A program made the position numbers and the translations under genes. A stretch of 64,000 nucleotides of DNA from NCBI GenBank assembly GCA_964030475.1, contig CAXIPT010000008.1, positions 418,072 to 482,071 of the forward strand, written 5' to 3'. This document shows positions 22,052-35,291 of the stretch, piece by piece (within the stretch, counting starts at the first letter, position 1; each line of letters begins with the position of its first letter). This DNA comes from Tethya wilhelma (taxonomy: Eukaryota; Porifera; Demospongiae; Tethyida; Tethyidae). The notes beneath the pieces are model-generated. The model did not search any database. It was not told the DNA's origin and saw only the letters and a list, made by a program, of their open reading frames with translations.

Positions 22052-23747
22052 TTATTCTTCCATCTCTGCACCTGTTAGATCAACTAGTAGTGCAGAATCA
22101 GAAATCGGGGGTGACCTGTTGATCCTGACAGTATCACTGTGATGGAGTCTCTTCTTTGCCATCCAGGTGAGCACTGGGAGAGGAATAGTTGGCAAGAGAG
22201 TGAGCAGCACTCCTTTCATTGTAGACATGTTGACGCCTCCTTTCACAACCATGAAGTAAGTCCAAAACACAGATAGCAGCAATCCAAGTATAAGAAGGTT
22301 CTCAAGCAGTCTACAAATGTTTCCTTTGCACAATTTCAACTTCCAGAGCTTGCCATTAATTACACTGGCAGAGATTATAACAAGGGAGACTATAAGGGCA
22401 CTCAGGATGCCTGTCGAAAGAATCGTATGCATTGGGCTTATAATAAAGCTTAGAATGATAGGAATGGTGATTAGACCAATCACAATGTGAAGAAACACCA
22501 GACATTGCCACACAGTGAACCACAAAGCAACTTTACGAATACAGTGACACACTCCACAACCAGAAAAGGAAGGATAAAGCTCTTTTGTAATCTTTACAGC
22601 AGCAGCCAACTCAATAAGAACTCCTAAGGTGAATAAAACTGTTTTAGTTATAAGTACTTGAATGATGACCGTCTTGAAATAAGCTGATGGTGGAATTCTA
22701 CAGCCGAGCCTAGTTGTGCTCAGGATGCACTCAATAAAAGATGGCTTGCCTTGGTAAACGTGCATTCCAATCATCAATGTAATGTAAACTGTGTTGTAGA
22801 GAACAATAACCCCAGCACTAGCTTGAAAGACTGCAGGGAATGCTTGGTAAATATGGCGACTAGATTTAGAAATGGCTTTAGACAGTTTGCCTCCTCTCTG
22901 ACACATTGTGAAGGGGATAAGGATGTTGATGAGAGTGAATGTAAGCCAGAGAGAAAAGTAGAAGAGCCTGTCACTGCTTACTATTGAGGGATAGAAAGGT
23001 TCTTTTACAGTATAAGTATACCAACGGGTCACATAGCCTTGGTAGTGTGGCTCCCATTGACTTGGCCTTCCATTTGAAACGGCATACAGTTTAGCCTGCA
23101 GTACAATTTATAAAAGTGATATATCATGACATACAATTATTATGATCTCAAAAAAAAACAAAAAAACTTACCCAGCTCAGTAATATTCCTAGTGATTGGA
23201 TGAGTTTCACATCTGATGGTATACACGTGTCACATGGAAGCTCACTTAGCTCAGCCAATTCTTGCAGTGGGACGAGAAGATTCAAATATATCCCTCTTGA
23301 CTTACGTTTTGATCCCACAATATCAGAGTAGAGAACATTGAAGAAAACAGGATCCATGGCTTCCAATTGATCCGCAGATGTAATGCTCAACAACTGTGAA
23401 TTAGTCCACTGGAAATACCAACACTTTTCAATTCCAGCAGATTGACTCCCATCACCATTAGGTTCAATGGTGGTTGTAGTGGAGGAGTTGTCGAATGATG
23501 AAATATTCAAGCAAACTGATATCTGTAAAACTTGCACATCATCAACAGACCAGAAGCGGTTGACAAAAATTGGGAAGAAGGCTTGCCTTAACTTGTGCAG
23601 CTGTTCTTGGTCCTTTACCAAAGAGTTTTCAAGAATCTTGAAGGTTGGGTATAGTTCTGAATTTAGATAGTTCAATCCACAACAAAATGACATGACATTT
23701 GTTGTGCTAAAGCACAGCAAAACCAACAGTTGAAACTTAAACACCAT
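22052..23747 (-). CDS. Multi-pass membrane protein of tandem family, copy 1
   Basis: Two exons: 23747-23172 (192 codons) and 23095-22052 (347 codons plus stop), about 539 aa. Exon 1 starts MVFKFQLLVLLCFSTT, a signal peptide, then an ectodomain of about 170 residues with the family blocks LYPTFKILENSLV, FWSVDDVQV, FQWTNSQLLSITSAD, LEAMDPVFFNVLYSDIVGS and LPCDTCIPSD. Exon 2 starts AKLYAVSNG and has a conserved WYTYTVKEPFY segment and about seven hydrophobic segments, the first near LWLTFTLINILIPFTM and the last near GVLLTLLPTIPLPVLTW, then a short charged tail. A signal peptide, an ectodomain with conserved Cys and roughly seven helices suggests a receptor-like protein, but I do not recognise the family. 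Copy 1 is the most diverged member. Confidence 0.8.
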
Positions 23748-24507
23748 CTTTTTGCAGAAGTTGAATTTCAATTTTGCCACAGCTTGTATAATACTATGGA
23801 TATTTGAAGAATTTGATGAGTGTTGTGTTAAAACTTATCTACTAGTACTATATAATTCAGCTTGCAATTACTTGGTTTTTATGCCAAGCAAAGCTAGTGG
23901 ACAATCATCTACGGATATTTCTGTTCACATAACATAAACATTTATGTTTTATCATTACAAGTCTCAAAAGAAAACAAAGTGAATTCCCTCGTTAGTTTAA
24001 AAAAATGTATACTTTGGTCTTGTTCCCAGGCTCTGTGGGAATGATTGAAGTAATAATAGCATTTATCCACCATGACATTGCATTTACATACATGCAATGA
24101 AACAAGGGACCTAAACCAGCTAGTGTAAGATTCAAAACAAAAGAATTTCACAAACATTAATTAACCCATGGCCAGTTTACTAATTCTAGTGAGAATAATC
24201 ATGAATAATAGGTAGTTGAGATCATTGACACACACATGTACACACACACACACACACACACACACTTATAGTACTTGTATATAAGTTCAAGTAATTTGTG
24301 AAAATCTTGAATTTAATGTAGAAGACACATCTAATTAATGTACACTATCAAATGTAGTACCAGTATAAATGGCAAAGCATGCAGATAATAGTTATTACAA
24401 GTAGTAAAAATTTTGAAAAAATAAGTAGTGTAGGAATGGGCAGTGCAGTAAAAAGTATTGGAACAAGGCAGGGTCTCAGTTTCGGCACATGACTACTTCA
24501 TTTTTAT
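23748..24507. other. Spacer upstream of family copy 1
   Basis: AT-rich, with a (CA)n tract at 24240-24265. It ends at the n-run. No gene is seen. Confidence 0.5.
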
Positions 24508-24544
24508 NNNNNNNNNNNNNNNNNNNNNNNNNNNNNNNNNNNNN
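24508..24544. other. Assembly gap (n-run)
   Basis: Run of 37 n's between family copies 1 and 2. Confidence 0.95.
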
Positions 24545-24637
24545 CAGTACCGGTATGAATAGCAAAGCAGAAAAATTACTAAGCATAATTATTATAATGC
24601 CAATTAAACATGTTCTGCTAATACTTATATTCAATTC

Positions 24638-26346
24638 TCAGGCTTCTACCTTGAAAAGTTCTATTGTGGAATCAGTAATTGGAGATGATCTGTTAATCCT
24701 CCCAGCATCATGGAGTTTCTTCTTTGCCATCCAAGTGAGGACTGGGAGAGGAAGAGTTGGCAAGAGAGTGAGCAGTACTCCTTTCATTGTAGACATGTTG
24801 ACACCTCCTTTCACCACCATATAATACGTTCCAATCAGAGCCCAAAGCAATCCAAGTATGAGTACATTTTCAAGTAATATACAGATGTTATCTGCTTTGC
24901 AAAACTTTATGTTCCAGAGTTTTGAATGAACTATGCTAGCTGATAGTACAACAAGGGAGACTAAAATAGCACCCATATACCCAGCTGCAAGGATAGTCTT
25001 CATTGGGCTTATAATAAAGACTAGGACAGTAGGAATGCTCACTAGACCAATCACAATGTGAAGAAACACCAGACATTGCCACACGGTGAAACATAAAGCA
25101 ATTTTACGAATACTGTGCCATTTTCCACAGCCTGCAGCTTTACATGGAGTACACAGTAATTCTCTTATAATCTTTACAGCAGCAGCCAATTCAATGAAAA
25201 CTCCCAAGACAAATAGAGTTATTTTTGTAAGAAGTGCTCTAATTATGATGATGTTGAAATAAGCTGTTGGCGGCATCCTACAGTGGTGCCTGGTCGTGCT
25301 CAGTAAACACTCAAGAAAAGCTGGTTTACCACCATAAACATGCATTGCAATCATTGCTGTGATATACAGTATATTGAAAAGAATGATAACCCCAGCACTA
25401 GCTTGAAAAACTGCAGGGAAAGTCTGATAAAGATGATGCCCAGACTTAAAAATGACTCGAGACAGTTTGCCCCCTCTTCGATACATTGTGAAGGGGATAA
25501 GGATGTTGATGAGAGTGAATGTAAGCCAGAGAGAAATATAGTAAAGCTTGTCACTTTCTATTTTTGAGCGATAAAAGGGTTCTTTAGCAGTATAAGTATA
25601 CCAACGGGTCACATAGCCTTGGTAGTGTGGATCCCATTGACTTGGCATCCCATTCGAAACAGCATACAGTTTTGCCTGCAATAAGAGTGTTTTAATTATC
25701 ATTAATCTCAGAAGAATTATAAAGCAAATATTAAATTTTATGTATTGGTGGACTGGTGGTACCTGTAGAATAGTGGTGATGCATTATTGCTTAAAATAAC
25801 ACTTACCCAGCTCAAAAGTATTCCCAGTGATTGGATGAGTTTGTGATCTGATGATATACAGGTGTTGCATGGAATCTCAGCCAAAGGGATGATAAGATTT
25901 AATTCTATCCCTGTTGAATTAGTTGTTGATCCCACAATTTCAGAATAGAGAATATTGAAGAAAACTGGATCCATAGCTTCTAATTCATCTGCAGAAGTAA
26001 TGCTCATCAATAGTGAATTAGTCCACTGGAAATCAAAGCATTTTCTCTCATTATTATCAGTTTCAGCAACACTGGAAGAGTTGTCAAATGTGCATAAACA
26101 GGCATATATCAGTACTACTTGAAGATCATCAACAGACCAAAAGCGGTTGATAACAGTTGGAAAGAAGGTCTGCCTTAAATTGTATAGTTGTTCTTGGTCC
26201 TCTACCAAGGAGCTCTCTAGCATCTTGAAGGTTGGATATAGTTCAGAATACAAAAAGTTCAGTCCACTACGAACCGGCATCACACTCAAAGCACCGCTCG
26301 TGCATTGAAGGTACAGCACAAGCATAATTTGAATTTTAAACACCAT
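24638..26346 (-). CDS. Multi-pass membrane protein of tandem family, copy 2
   Basis: Exons 26346-25807 (180 codons) and 25675-24638, about 525 aa, intact. The signal peptide MVFKIQIMLVLYLQ is followed by the family ectodomain, here shorter around the variable loop (ACLCTFDNSSSVAETDNNERK). The exon-2 part carries a longer Cys-containing loop (CTPCKAAGCGKWHSIRK) between hydrophobic segments 3 and 4. The C-terminus reads HDAGRINRSSPITDSTIELF. Start chosen at MVFK because all six copies share it; an upstream in-frame ATG adds 11 residues not found in copies 3-6. Function unknown. Confidence 0.8.
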
Positions 26347-26766
26347 GCCTGGAGAATCTCTGCATGTAGTACTTGCCAACTTAGGAAGTTAACTGTCTGT
26401 TGTATACTAGTAAATTTAGACTCATGCATGCAGATGTAGGATTTTATAACTGAATGAAGGTATACAATTTAATTGGATATTTCCCACATAGCACACATAA
26501 TACAATTAAGATTTGATGCTTTGAATACATAATTAATCTCAAGAGAACAACATGTGCTGTTTCCACTTTGATTTCAAATACACACACCATATATGGAAAT
26601 AAAGAATAACTCTTCTTCATGTGATCAGCTAGAGAAAATATTTTACTATTCACAACAAATTTAGAATACACTACTTGCAGATTACTACTTCTAGCTCACT
26701 GTATTGTATTCCAGCTACAGCAATAACATCTGGCACATATGTTGTGTGAGAATGACTATAATATGG

Positions 26767-26815
<49 letters not shown>

Positions 26816-27003
26816 TAGTACTAAGTCTCAGTGTAAGTTCATGTAATTTGTGAAAATCTTAACTTTAATGTCAAAGATATGTCTAATTAATACATGTACA
26901 CTATCAAATGCAGTACCGATATAAATAATAAAGCAGAAAAATTACTAAGCATAATTATTATAATGCCAATTAAATATGTTCTGCTAATACTTATATTCAA
27001 TTC
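26347..27003. other. Spacer between copies 2 and 3
   Basis: Contains a (CA)n tract at 26768-26812. The sequence at 26900-27003 resembles the 3' flanks of copies 2, 4 and 5 (AAATTACTAAGCATAATTAT), so flanks were duplicated with the genes. Confidence 0.6.
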
Positions 27004-28071
27004 TCAGGCTTCTACCTCTAAAAGTTCTATTGTGGAATCAGTAATTGGAGATGATCTGTTCATCCTCCCAGCATCATAGAGTTTCTTCTTTGCCATCCAT
27101 GTGAGCACTGGAAGAGGAAGAGTTGGCAAGAGAGTGAGCAGTACTCCTTTCATAGTAGACATGTTGACACCTCCTTTTACAACCATGAAATACGTTCCAA
27201 GCACAGCAAACAGCAATCCAAGTATGAGTACATTTTCAAGTACTGTACAAATAGTATCTGCTCTGCAAAACTTGATGTTCCATAGTTTTAAATGAATTAT
27301 ACTAGCTGATAGTACAACAAGGGAGATGATGATGGCACTCAGAATGCTTGTTGCAAGGACAGTTGTCATTGGGCTTACAATAAAGATTAAGATGATGGGA
27401 ATGCTCACGAGACCAAGCACAATGTGAACAAACACCAGACATTGCCACACAGTGAAACATAAAGCAACTTTACGAAAACAGTGCATTGGATGTTTTCTAC
27501 TACCTGTAAAAGAAGTACACAGCTCTCTTGTGATCTTTACAGCAGCAGCCAACTCAATGAAAACTCCCAAGACAAATAGACCTAGTTTTGTTAGAAGTAC
27601 TCTAATTATGATGATACTGAAATAAGCTGTTGGTGGTATTCTACAGCCTTTCTTGGTTGTGCTCAGAATACAATTAAGAAAAGTTGGCTCACCATCATAA
27701 ACATGCAATCTAATTGTCACTGTAGTATACAGTATGTTAAACAGAATGATAACTCCAGCACTTGCTTGAAAGATGGCAGGGAATGCCTGGTAAAGGTGAT
27801 GACTAGATTTAGAAATGCCTCTGGACAACTGGCCTCCTCTTCGATACATTGTGAAGGGGATAAGAATGTTGATAAGAATGAATATAAGCCAGAGAGAAAG
27901 ATAGTAAAGCTTGTCACTGCTTATTATTGAGTGATAAAAGGGTTCTTTAGCAGTATAAGTATACCAACGGGTCACATAGCCTTTGTAGTGTGGATCCCAT
28001 TGACTTGGTATTCCATTTGAAACAGCATACAGTTTAGCCTGCAAATAAATGAAGAAGAAAGAGAAGTAGTT

Positions 28072-28127
<56 letters not shown>

Positions 28128-28732
28128 CATGGGGAGACTCAGACTGATAAAGTTTGAACGTAGTAATAGCTTACCCAGCTGAAAAGCATTCCCAATGATT
28201 GGACTAGTTTGTGATCTGATGGTATACAGGTGTTGCATGGTAGATCAGCCAATGGGATGATAAGATTTAAATCTATCCCTCTTGACCTCTGTATTGATCC
28301 CACAATATCAGAATAGAGAACATTGAAGAAAACTGGATCCATAGCTTCTAATTCATCTGCAGAAGTAATGCTCATCAAAAGTGAATTGGTCCACTGGAAA
28401 TTGAAGCACTTTTTAATCCCATCATATAAGCTGCCATCACCATCAGCTTCAACAACACTGGAAGAGTTGTCAGATATGTATAAGCAGGCTGATATCATTA
28501 CTACCTGTACATCGTCGACAGACCAGAAGTGGTTGACAACAATGGGGAAGAAGGCCTGCCTTAAGTTGTGTAGCTGCTCTTGGTCACTTACCAGAGAGCT
28601 TTCTAGCATCTTGAAGGTTGGATACAGTTTTGAATATAGTTGAGTTAATCCAGTACGAAACATCATTGATCGACCCAAAGCATTGTTTGTGCAAAGGAGC
28701 AGCACAAACCAAAGTCGAACCTTAAACACCAT
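27004..28732 (-). CDS. Multi-pass membrane protein of tandem family, copy 3
   Basis: Exons 28732-28175 (186 codons) and 28038-27004 (344 codons plus stop), 530 aa, intact. Signal peptide MVFKVRLWFVLLLCTNNALG. The ectodomain ends LPCNTCIPSDHKLVQSLG. The membrane part includes SLWLIFILINILIPFTMYRR, GVIILFNILYTTVTI, an IELAAAVKI helix, FTVWQCLVFVHIVLG, ISLVVLSASIIHLKLW, NVLILGLLFAVLGTYFMVV and GVLLTLLPTLPLPVLTW. Copies 3, 4 and 5 are much alike and form a recent subgroup. The intron carries a (GA)n tract (28077-28126). Function unknown. Confidence 0.8.
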
Positions 28733-29090
28733 TGTTGAAGAGATGTCTAAACTTGCCTACTTCTAAGATTTTATCAGTTTGCTGTCAAGTTTTATAACTG
28801 CATGACTATATATATTACCCAGATTGCATGTTCAAGGCTATTATAATAATTGGATATTTCCCAGAATCTTGATAACACTTTAGGTTTGATGTTACGTTAT
28901 CACAAATATGGGTAGAAAAACATACATGGTCTGTTCCCTCATTTGAACACAAACACCTGGGGCTATTTTTAATAAGGAAATGGAGAATATTTCTTATTCT
29001 GAGGCATGTACATTGAAAATGGGGGACACAACCTGTATCAATTTATTATTCAAACAAAGGATAAGTGCCTTTCATGCAATTTACTTTTCT
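28733..29090. other. Spacer upstream of copy 3
   Basis: AT-rich. It resembles 31912-32230 and 38625-38880, i.e. it belongs to the duplicated unit. No gene is seen. Confidence 0.5.
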
Positions 29091-29094
29091 ACAG

Positions 29095-29936
29095 TAGAAG
29101 TTGACATTTCACAAGCTAAGGTATGTACATGTCACAGCTATAATTAAAGGGGAATACTTGTCACACTGCATGAATTGAAATTGAAATTGAAACCCATAGT
29201 ATTATATTGTAGATTATCATTTACTTGTATTTGGGCGGCATTCTATGTAGTCAGCCAGTTACGTATCTCCAAACCTTTCCCCTACAATTATGAAATGGGA
29301 ACTTTTGAGTATAATATTATAGTTACATTCCTTTCTTCTGGCCTGGTTTCTCTGCAGAGATATGCTGAACTTCACGATATGGAATTCATAGAAACAAGTG
29401 CCAAAAACAACAGAAATGTCCGAGAAGCTTTTGTCCGCCTAGCTACAGAGATATGCGAGATAAAGGCTCAGCAAGCACCTCAAATACTACCTGGATACGA
29501 TCCTAACCCTAGTTTATCTTTAGGTAGAGACACTCACCTTTTGGAGGGGGCAGAAGAAGAAAACAACACCTGTACCTGTTAACATAATGTTACTTAAAAA
29601 TTTAATGTATCTCCAGAGATTATTTAAATCAAGAATTACATGCTATGCAGGGTTCTTTTAAAACTACTGTGATTCAATGTGTTGTCACTTGTACAAACAT
29701 ATTGTATACATACTGTCCAGTTTGTGTAAATAGATAATGTGTACTTCCATTTATTTTTTGTTGCTTTTTTTTAACATTAATTTTGTTGTCTTTCTGTTTG
29801 ACTTGATTGTGCCGTTTATTTGTCACATGATCTAATACTTTGGTATATCAAGTACACGTTATGTCTCAGTGATGACTTACGTAATGGTTTTCAGTTCTTA
29901 TATGCTTGACAGCCTCTGGACAACCACTTCAAAAGA
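29095..29936 (+). pseudogene. Rab GTPase exons 4-5, inverted fragment
   Basis: On the plus strand, 29097-29118 is the tail of Rab exon 4 (EVDISQAK) with its donor. 29359-29582 is exon 5 (RYAELHDMEFIETSAKNNRN ... NTCTC, stop), open and nearly identical to the intact gene. The front of exon 4 lies at about 29908-29936 on the minus strand (TTGACAGCCTCTGGACAACCA read on plus). The block of about 0.8 kb with exon 5 has therefore been inverted with a breakpoint inside exon 4. Exons 1-3 are absent. It cannot make a Rab protein. Confidence 0.7.
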
Positions 29937-30031
29937 GAAGAGAAATACAGGCATAACACCTTCTTTTGATCTAGTTGATGCTTGACCAATTCACAACTGT
30001 GTTTACCTACTTTTACAGAATGTCATACAAT

Positions 30032-30086
<55 letters not shown>

Positions 30087-30295
30087 TGCACACACACACA
30101 CATTATTATAGTACTAAGTCTCAGTGTAAGTTCATGTAATTAGTGAAGATCTTAACTTTAATGTAGAAGATATATCTAATTAATGTACACTATCAAATGC
30201 AGTACTGGTATAAATAGCTAAGCAGAAAATTGCTAAGCATAATTATTATAATGCCAATTAAATAATTATGTTCTGCTAATACTTATATTCAATTC
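29937..30295. repeat. Spacer with (CA)n tract
   Basis: A long (CA)n tract at 30033-30101, then family 3' flank. The same order (Rab exon 4 start, CA tract, family 3' flank) occurs at 33220-33603. Confidence 0.7.
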
Positions 30296-31911
30296 TCAGG
30301 CTTCTACTGTCTTTAAAAGTTCTACTGTGGAATCAGATGATCTGTTCATCCTCCCAGCATCATGGAGTTTCTTCTTTGCCATCCATGTGAGCACTGGAAG
30401 AGGAAGAGTTGGCAAGAGAGTGAGCAGTACTCCTTTCATAGTAGACATGTTGACACCTCCTTTCACAACCATGAAATATGTTCCAAGCACAGCAAACAGC
30501 AATCCAAGTATGAGTACATTTTCAAGCACTGTACAAATAGTATCTGCTCTGCAAAACTTGATGTTCCATAGTTTTAAATGAATTATACTAGCTGATAGTA
30601 CAACAAGGGAGAGGATGATGGCACTCAGAATGCTTGTTGTAAGAATAGTTGTCATTGGGCTTAAAATAAAGACTAGGATGATAGGAATACTCACGAGACC
30701 AAGCAGAATGTGAAGAAACACCAGACATTGCCACACAGTGAAACATAAAACAACTTTACGAAAACAGTGCATTGGATGTTTTCTACTACTTATAAAAGAA
30801 GTGCACAGCTCTCTTGTGATCTTTACAGCAGCAGCCAACTCAATGAAAACTCCCAAGACAAATAGACCTATTTTTGTTAGAAGTACTCTAATTATGATGA
30901 TACTGAAATAAGCTGTTGGTGGTATTCTACAACTTCTCTTGGTTGTGCTCAGAATACAGTTAAGAAAAGTTGGTTTACCATCGTAAACATGCAATCTAAT
31001 TGTCACTGTAGTATACAGTATGTTAAACAGAATGATAACTCCAGCACTTGCTTGAAAGATGGCAGGGAATGCCTGGTAAAGATGATGACTAGATTTAGAA
31101 ATGGCTCTGGACAACTGGCCTCCTCTTCGATACATTGTAAAGGGGATAAGAATGTTGATAAGAATGAATATAAGCCAGAGAGAAAGATAGTAAAGCTTGT
31201 CACTGCTTATTATTGAGTAATAAAAGGGTTCTTTAGCAGTATAAGTATACCAACGGGTCACATAGCCTTGGTANAGAGAGAGAGAGAGAGAGAGAGAGAG
31301 AGTGCATGGGGAGACTCAGACTGATAAAGTTTGAACGTAGTATAATAGCTTACCCAGCTGAAAAGCATTCCCAATGATTCGATTAGTTCGTGATCTGATG
31401 GTATACAGGTGTTGCATGGTAGATCAGCCAATGGGATGATAAGATTTAAATCTATCCCTCTTGACCTCTGTATTGATCCCACAATATCGGAATAGAGAAC
31501 ATTGAAGAAAACTGGATCCATAGCTTCTAATTCATCTGCAGATGTAATGCTCATCAATAGTGAATTGGTCCACTGGAAATTGAAGCACTTTTTGATCCCA
31601 TCATATTGACTGCCATCACCATCAGCTTCAACAACACTCGAAGAGTTGTCAGATATGTATAAGCAGGCTGATATCATTACTACCTGTACATCGTCGACAG
31701 ACCAGAAGTGGTTGACAACAATGGGGAAGAAGGCCTGCCTTAAGTTGTGCAGCTGCTCTTGGTCACTTACCAGAGAGCTTTCTAGCATCTTGAAGGTTGG
31801 ATACAGTTTTGAATATAGTTGGGTTAATCCAGTACGAAACATCATTGATCGACCCAAAGCATTGTTTGTGCAAAGGAACAGCACAAACCAAAGTCGAAAC
31901 TTAAACACCAT
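30296..31911 (-). CDS. Multi-pass membrane protein of tandem family, copy 4 (split by assembly gap)
   Basis: Exon 1 is 31911-31354 (MVFKFRLWFVLFLCTNNALG ... LPCNTCIPSDHELIESLG). Exon 2 runs from the n at 31274 to 30296 and has lost about 30 codons at its start (AKLYAVSNG...) and the first part of the intron. The remaining frame is open to the C-terminus (SSDSTVELLKTVEA). In copies 3 and 5 the missing part is present with a (GA)n intron, so the gap is probably a collapsed repeat, not a mutation. Function unknown, as for the other copies. Confidence 0.75.
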
Positions 31912-32571
31912 TGTTGAAGAAATGTCTGAACTTGCCTACTTCTAAGATTTTATCAGTTTGCTGTCAAGTTTTATAACTGCATGACTATATATATTACCCA
32001 GATTGCACGTTCAAGGCTATTATAATTGGATATATTTCCCAGAATCCTGATAACACTATAGGTTTGATGTTATGTAATCACAAATCTGGGTAGAAAAACA
32101 TACAGGGTCTGTTCCCTCATTTGAACACAAATACCTGGTGTTATTTTAATAAGGAAATGGAGAATTCTGAGGCATGTAATGGGGGACTATCAATTTATTA
32201 TTCAAACAAAGGATAAGTGCCTTTCATGCGATTTACTTCTTCTAAGTGTATATGACCTGAAAACCATTACGTAAGTCATCACTGAGACATAAGGTGTAAT
32301 TGGTATATCAAAGTATTAGATCATGTGACAAATAAACGGCACAATCAAGTCAAACAGAAAGACAACGAATGTTAAAAAAACAACAAAAAATAAATGGAAG
32401 TACACATTATCTATTTACACAAACTGGACATTATGTATACAATATGTTTGTACAAGTGACAATTAACACATTGAATCACAGTAGTTTTAAAAGAACCATA
32501 CATAGCGTGTTATTCTTGATTTAAATAATCTCTGGAGATACATTAAATTTTAAAGTAACATTATGTTAACA
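31912..32571. other. Spacer upstream of copy 4
   Basis: Upstream flank of the family gene, then sequence matching the 3' flank of the Rab gene (compare 38640-39218). No gene is seen. Confidence 0.6.
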
Positions 32572-32620
32572 GGTACAAGTGTTGTTTTCTTCTTCTGCCC
32601 CCTCCAAAAGGTGAGTGTCT

Positions 32621-33218
32621 CTATATACCTAAAGATAAACTAGGGTTAGGATCGTATCCAGGTAGTATTTGAGGTGCTTGCTGAGACTTTATCTCGCATA
32701 TCTCTGTAGCTAGGCGGACAAAAGCTTCTCGGACATTTCTGTTGTTTTTGGCACTTGTTTCTATGAATTCCATATCGTGAAGTTCAGCATATCTCTGCAG
32801 AGAAACCAAGCCAGAAAAAAGGAATGTAACTATAATTTATACTCAAAAGTTTCCATTTCATAATTGTAAGGGAAAGGTTATGGAGATACATATATAACTA
32901 GCTGACTATAATATTATACATAAGAATGCTGCCCAAATACATGTACTATAGTATCATACTATGGGTTTCAATTTCAATTTCAATTCAGTGTGACAAGAAT
33001 TATGAGTATACCCCTTTAATTTTATATAGCTGAAACATGTACATACTACTATGATGCATTGCATTTAATGATCTGGTCCAACCTGTGAATGCAGGGATTA
33101 AATTTGATCAAATGTTGTAATTCCACAAGCATTCCATACCTTAGCTTGTGAAATGTCAACTTCTGCTGGTAAGTCACATTTGTTGCCAACTAATAACTTG
33201 ACAGCCTCTGGACAACCA
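32621..33218 (-). pseudogene. Rab GTPase exons 4-5, duplicate with frameshift
   Basis: Exon 4 copy at 33218-33140 and exon 5 copy at 32794-32621. Exon 5 reads RYAELHDMEFIETSAKNNRN ... PNPSLSLGI and stops early, because the intact CTCTGCCTAAAG is replaced here by CTCTATATACCTAAAG. The change shifts the frame and removes the C-terminal CXC prenylation signal. Exons 1-3 are not present nearby. It is a passenger in the duplicated unit. Confidence 0.8.
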
Positions 33219-33326
33219 CTGCAAGAGGGAAGAGAAATACAGGCATAACACCTTCTTTTGATCTAGTTGATGCTTGACTAATTCGATCACAACTGTGTTT
33301 ATCTACTTTACAGAATGTCATACAAT

Positions 33327-33375
33327 AAACACACACACACACACACATACACATGCACACACACACGCACACGCA

Positions 33376-33413
<38 letters not shown>
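33327..33413. repeat. (CA)n microsatellite
   Basis: CA repeat with interruptions, between Rab exon-4 copy and family copy 5. Confidence 0.9.
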
Positions 33414-33416
<3 letters not shown>

Positions 33417-33603
33417 CTAAGTTAGTCTCAGTGTAAGTTCATGTAATTTGTGAAATCTTAACTTTAATGTAGAAGATAATCTAATTAATGTACACCATCA
33501 AATGCAGTACTGGTATAAATAGCTAAGCAGAAAAATTACTAAGCATAATTATTATAATACATATGCCAATTAAATAAGTTCTGCTAATACTTATATTCAA
33601 TTC

Positions 33604-35291
33604 TCAGGCTTCTACCTCTAAAAGTTCTATTGTGGAATCATTAATTGGGGATGACCTGTTCATCCTCCCAGCATCATAGAGTTTCTTCTTTGCCATCCAG
33701 GTGAGCACTGGAAGAGGAAGAGTTGGCAAGAGAGTGAGCAGTACTCCTTTCATAGTAGACATGTTGACACCTCCTTTCACAACCATGAAATATGTTCCAA
33801 GCACAGCAAACAGCAATCCAAGTATGAGTACATTTTCAAGCACTGTACAAATAGTATCTGCTCTGCAAAACTTGATGTTCCATAGTTTTAAATGAATTAT
33901 ACTAGCTGATAGTACAACAAGGGAGAGAATGATGGCACTCAGAATGCTTGTTGCAAGGACAGTTGTCATTGGGCTTATAATAAAGATTAAGATGATAGGA
34001 ATGCTCACGAGGCCAAGCACAATGTGAAGAAACACCAGACATTGCCACACAGTGAAACATAAAACAACTTTACGAAAACAGTGCATTGGATGTTTTCTAC
34101 AGCCTGTAAAAGAAGTGCACAGCTCTCTTGTGATCGTTACAGCAGCAGCCAACTCAATGAAAACTCCCAAGACAAATAGACCTATTTTTGTTAGAAGTAC
34201 TCTAATTATGATGATACCGAAATAAGCTGTTGGTGGTATTCTACAGCTTTTCTTGGTTGTGCTCAGAATACAGTCAAGAAAAGTTGGTTCACCATTGTAA
34301 ATATGCAATTTAATTGTCACTGTAATATACAGTATGTTAAAAAGAACGATGACTCCAGCACTTGCTTGAAAGATGGCAGGGAATGCCTGGTAAAGATGAT
34401 GACTAGATTTAGAAATGGCTCTAGACAACTGGCCTCCTCTTCGATAAATTGTGAAGGGGATAAGGATGTTGATAAGAATGAATATAAGCCAGAGAGAAAG
34501 ATAGTAAAGCTTGTCACTGCTTATTATTGAGTGATAAAAGGGTTCTTTAGCAGTATAAGTATACCAATGAGTCACATAGCCTTGGTAGTGTGGATCCCAT
34601 TGACTTGGAATTCCATTTGAAACAGCATACAGTTTAGCCTGCAATAAATGAAGAAGAAAGAGAAGTAGTTTAGTAGAGAGAGAGAGAGAGCATGCATGGG
34701 GAGACTCAAAGTTTGAACGTAGTAATGGCTTACCCAGCTGAAAAGCATTCCCAATGATTGGATTAGTCTGTGATCTGATGGTATGCAAGTGTTGCATGGA
34801 AGCTCAGTCAATGGGATGATAAGATTTAAATCTATCCCTCTTGACCTCTGTATTGATCCCACAATATCGGAATAGAGAATACTGAAGAAAACTGGATCCA
34901 TAGCTTCTAATTCATCTGCAGATGTAATGCTCATCAATAGTGAATTAGTCCACTGGAAATCAAAGCACTTTTTAATCCCATCATATTGACTGCCATCACC
35001 ATCAGCTTCAACAACACTGGAAGAGTTGTCAGATATGTTTAAGCAGGCTGATATTATTACTACCTGTACATCGTCGACAGACCAGAAGTGGTTGACAACA
35101 ATGGGGAAGAAGGCTTGCCTTAAGTTGTGCAGCTGCTCTTGGTCACTTACCAGAGAGCTTTCTAGCATCTTGAAGGTTGGATACAGTTTTGAATATAGTT
35201 GGGTTAATCCAGTACGAAACATCATTGATCGACCCAAAGCATTGTTTGTGCAAAGGAGCAGTACAAACCAAAGTCGAAACTTAAACACCAT
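33604..35291 (-). CDS. Multi-pass membrane protein of tandem family, copy 5
   Basis: Exons 35291-34734 (186 codons) and 34638-33604 (344 codons plus stop), 530 aa, intact. Signal peptide MVFKFRLWFVLLLCTNNALG; ectodomain with FWSVDDVQV, FQWTNSLLMSITSADELEAM and LPCNTCIPSD. The membrane part has about seven hydrophobic segments. WYTYTAKEPFY and VVKGGVNMSTMKGVL are nearly invariant among copies. The GA tract in the intron is short (34675-34690). Both exons also read open across the intron in some frames; the conserved AG/GT sites decide the model. Function unknown. Confidence 0.8.

Noticed and set aside
22751..22987. Plus-strand frames of 60-100 aa opposite each membrane-protein gene (e.g. 25340-25567, 27703-27930, 34303-34530)
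   Set aside because: They are antisense shadows of a conserved exon; their similarity to each other follows from the duplication.
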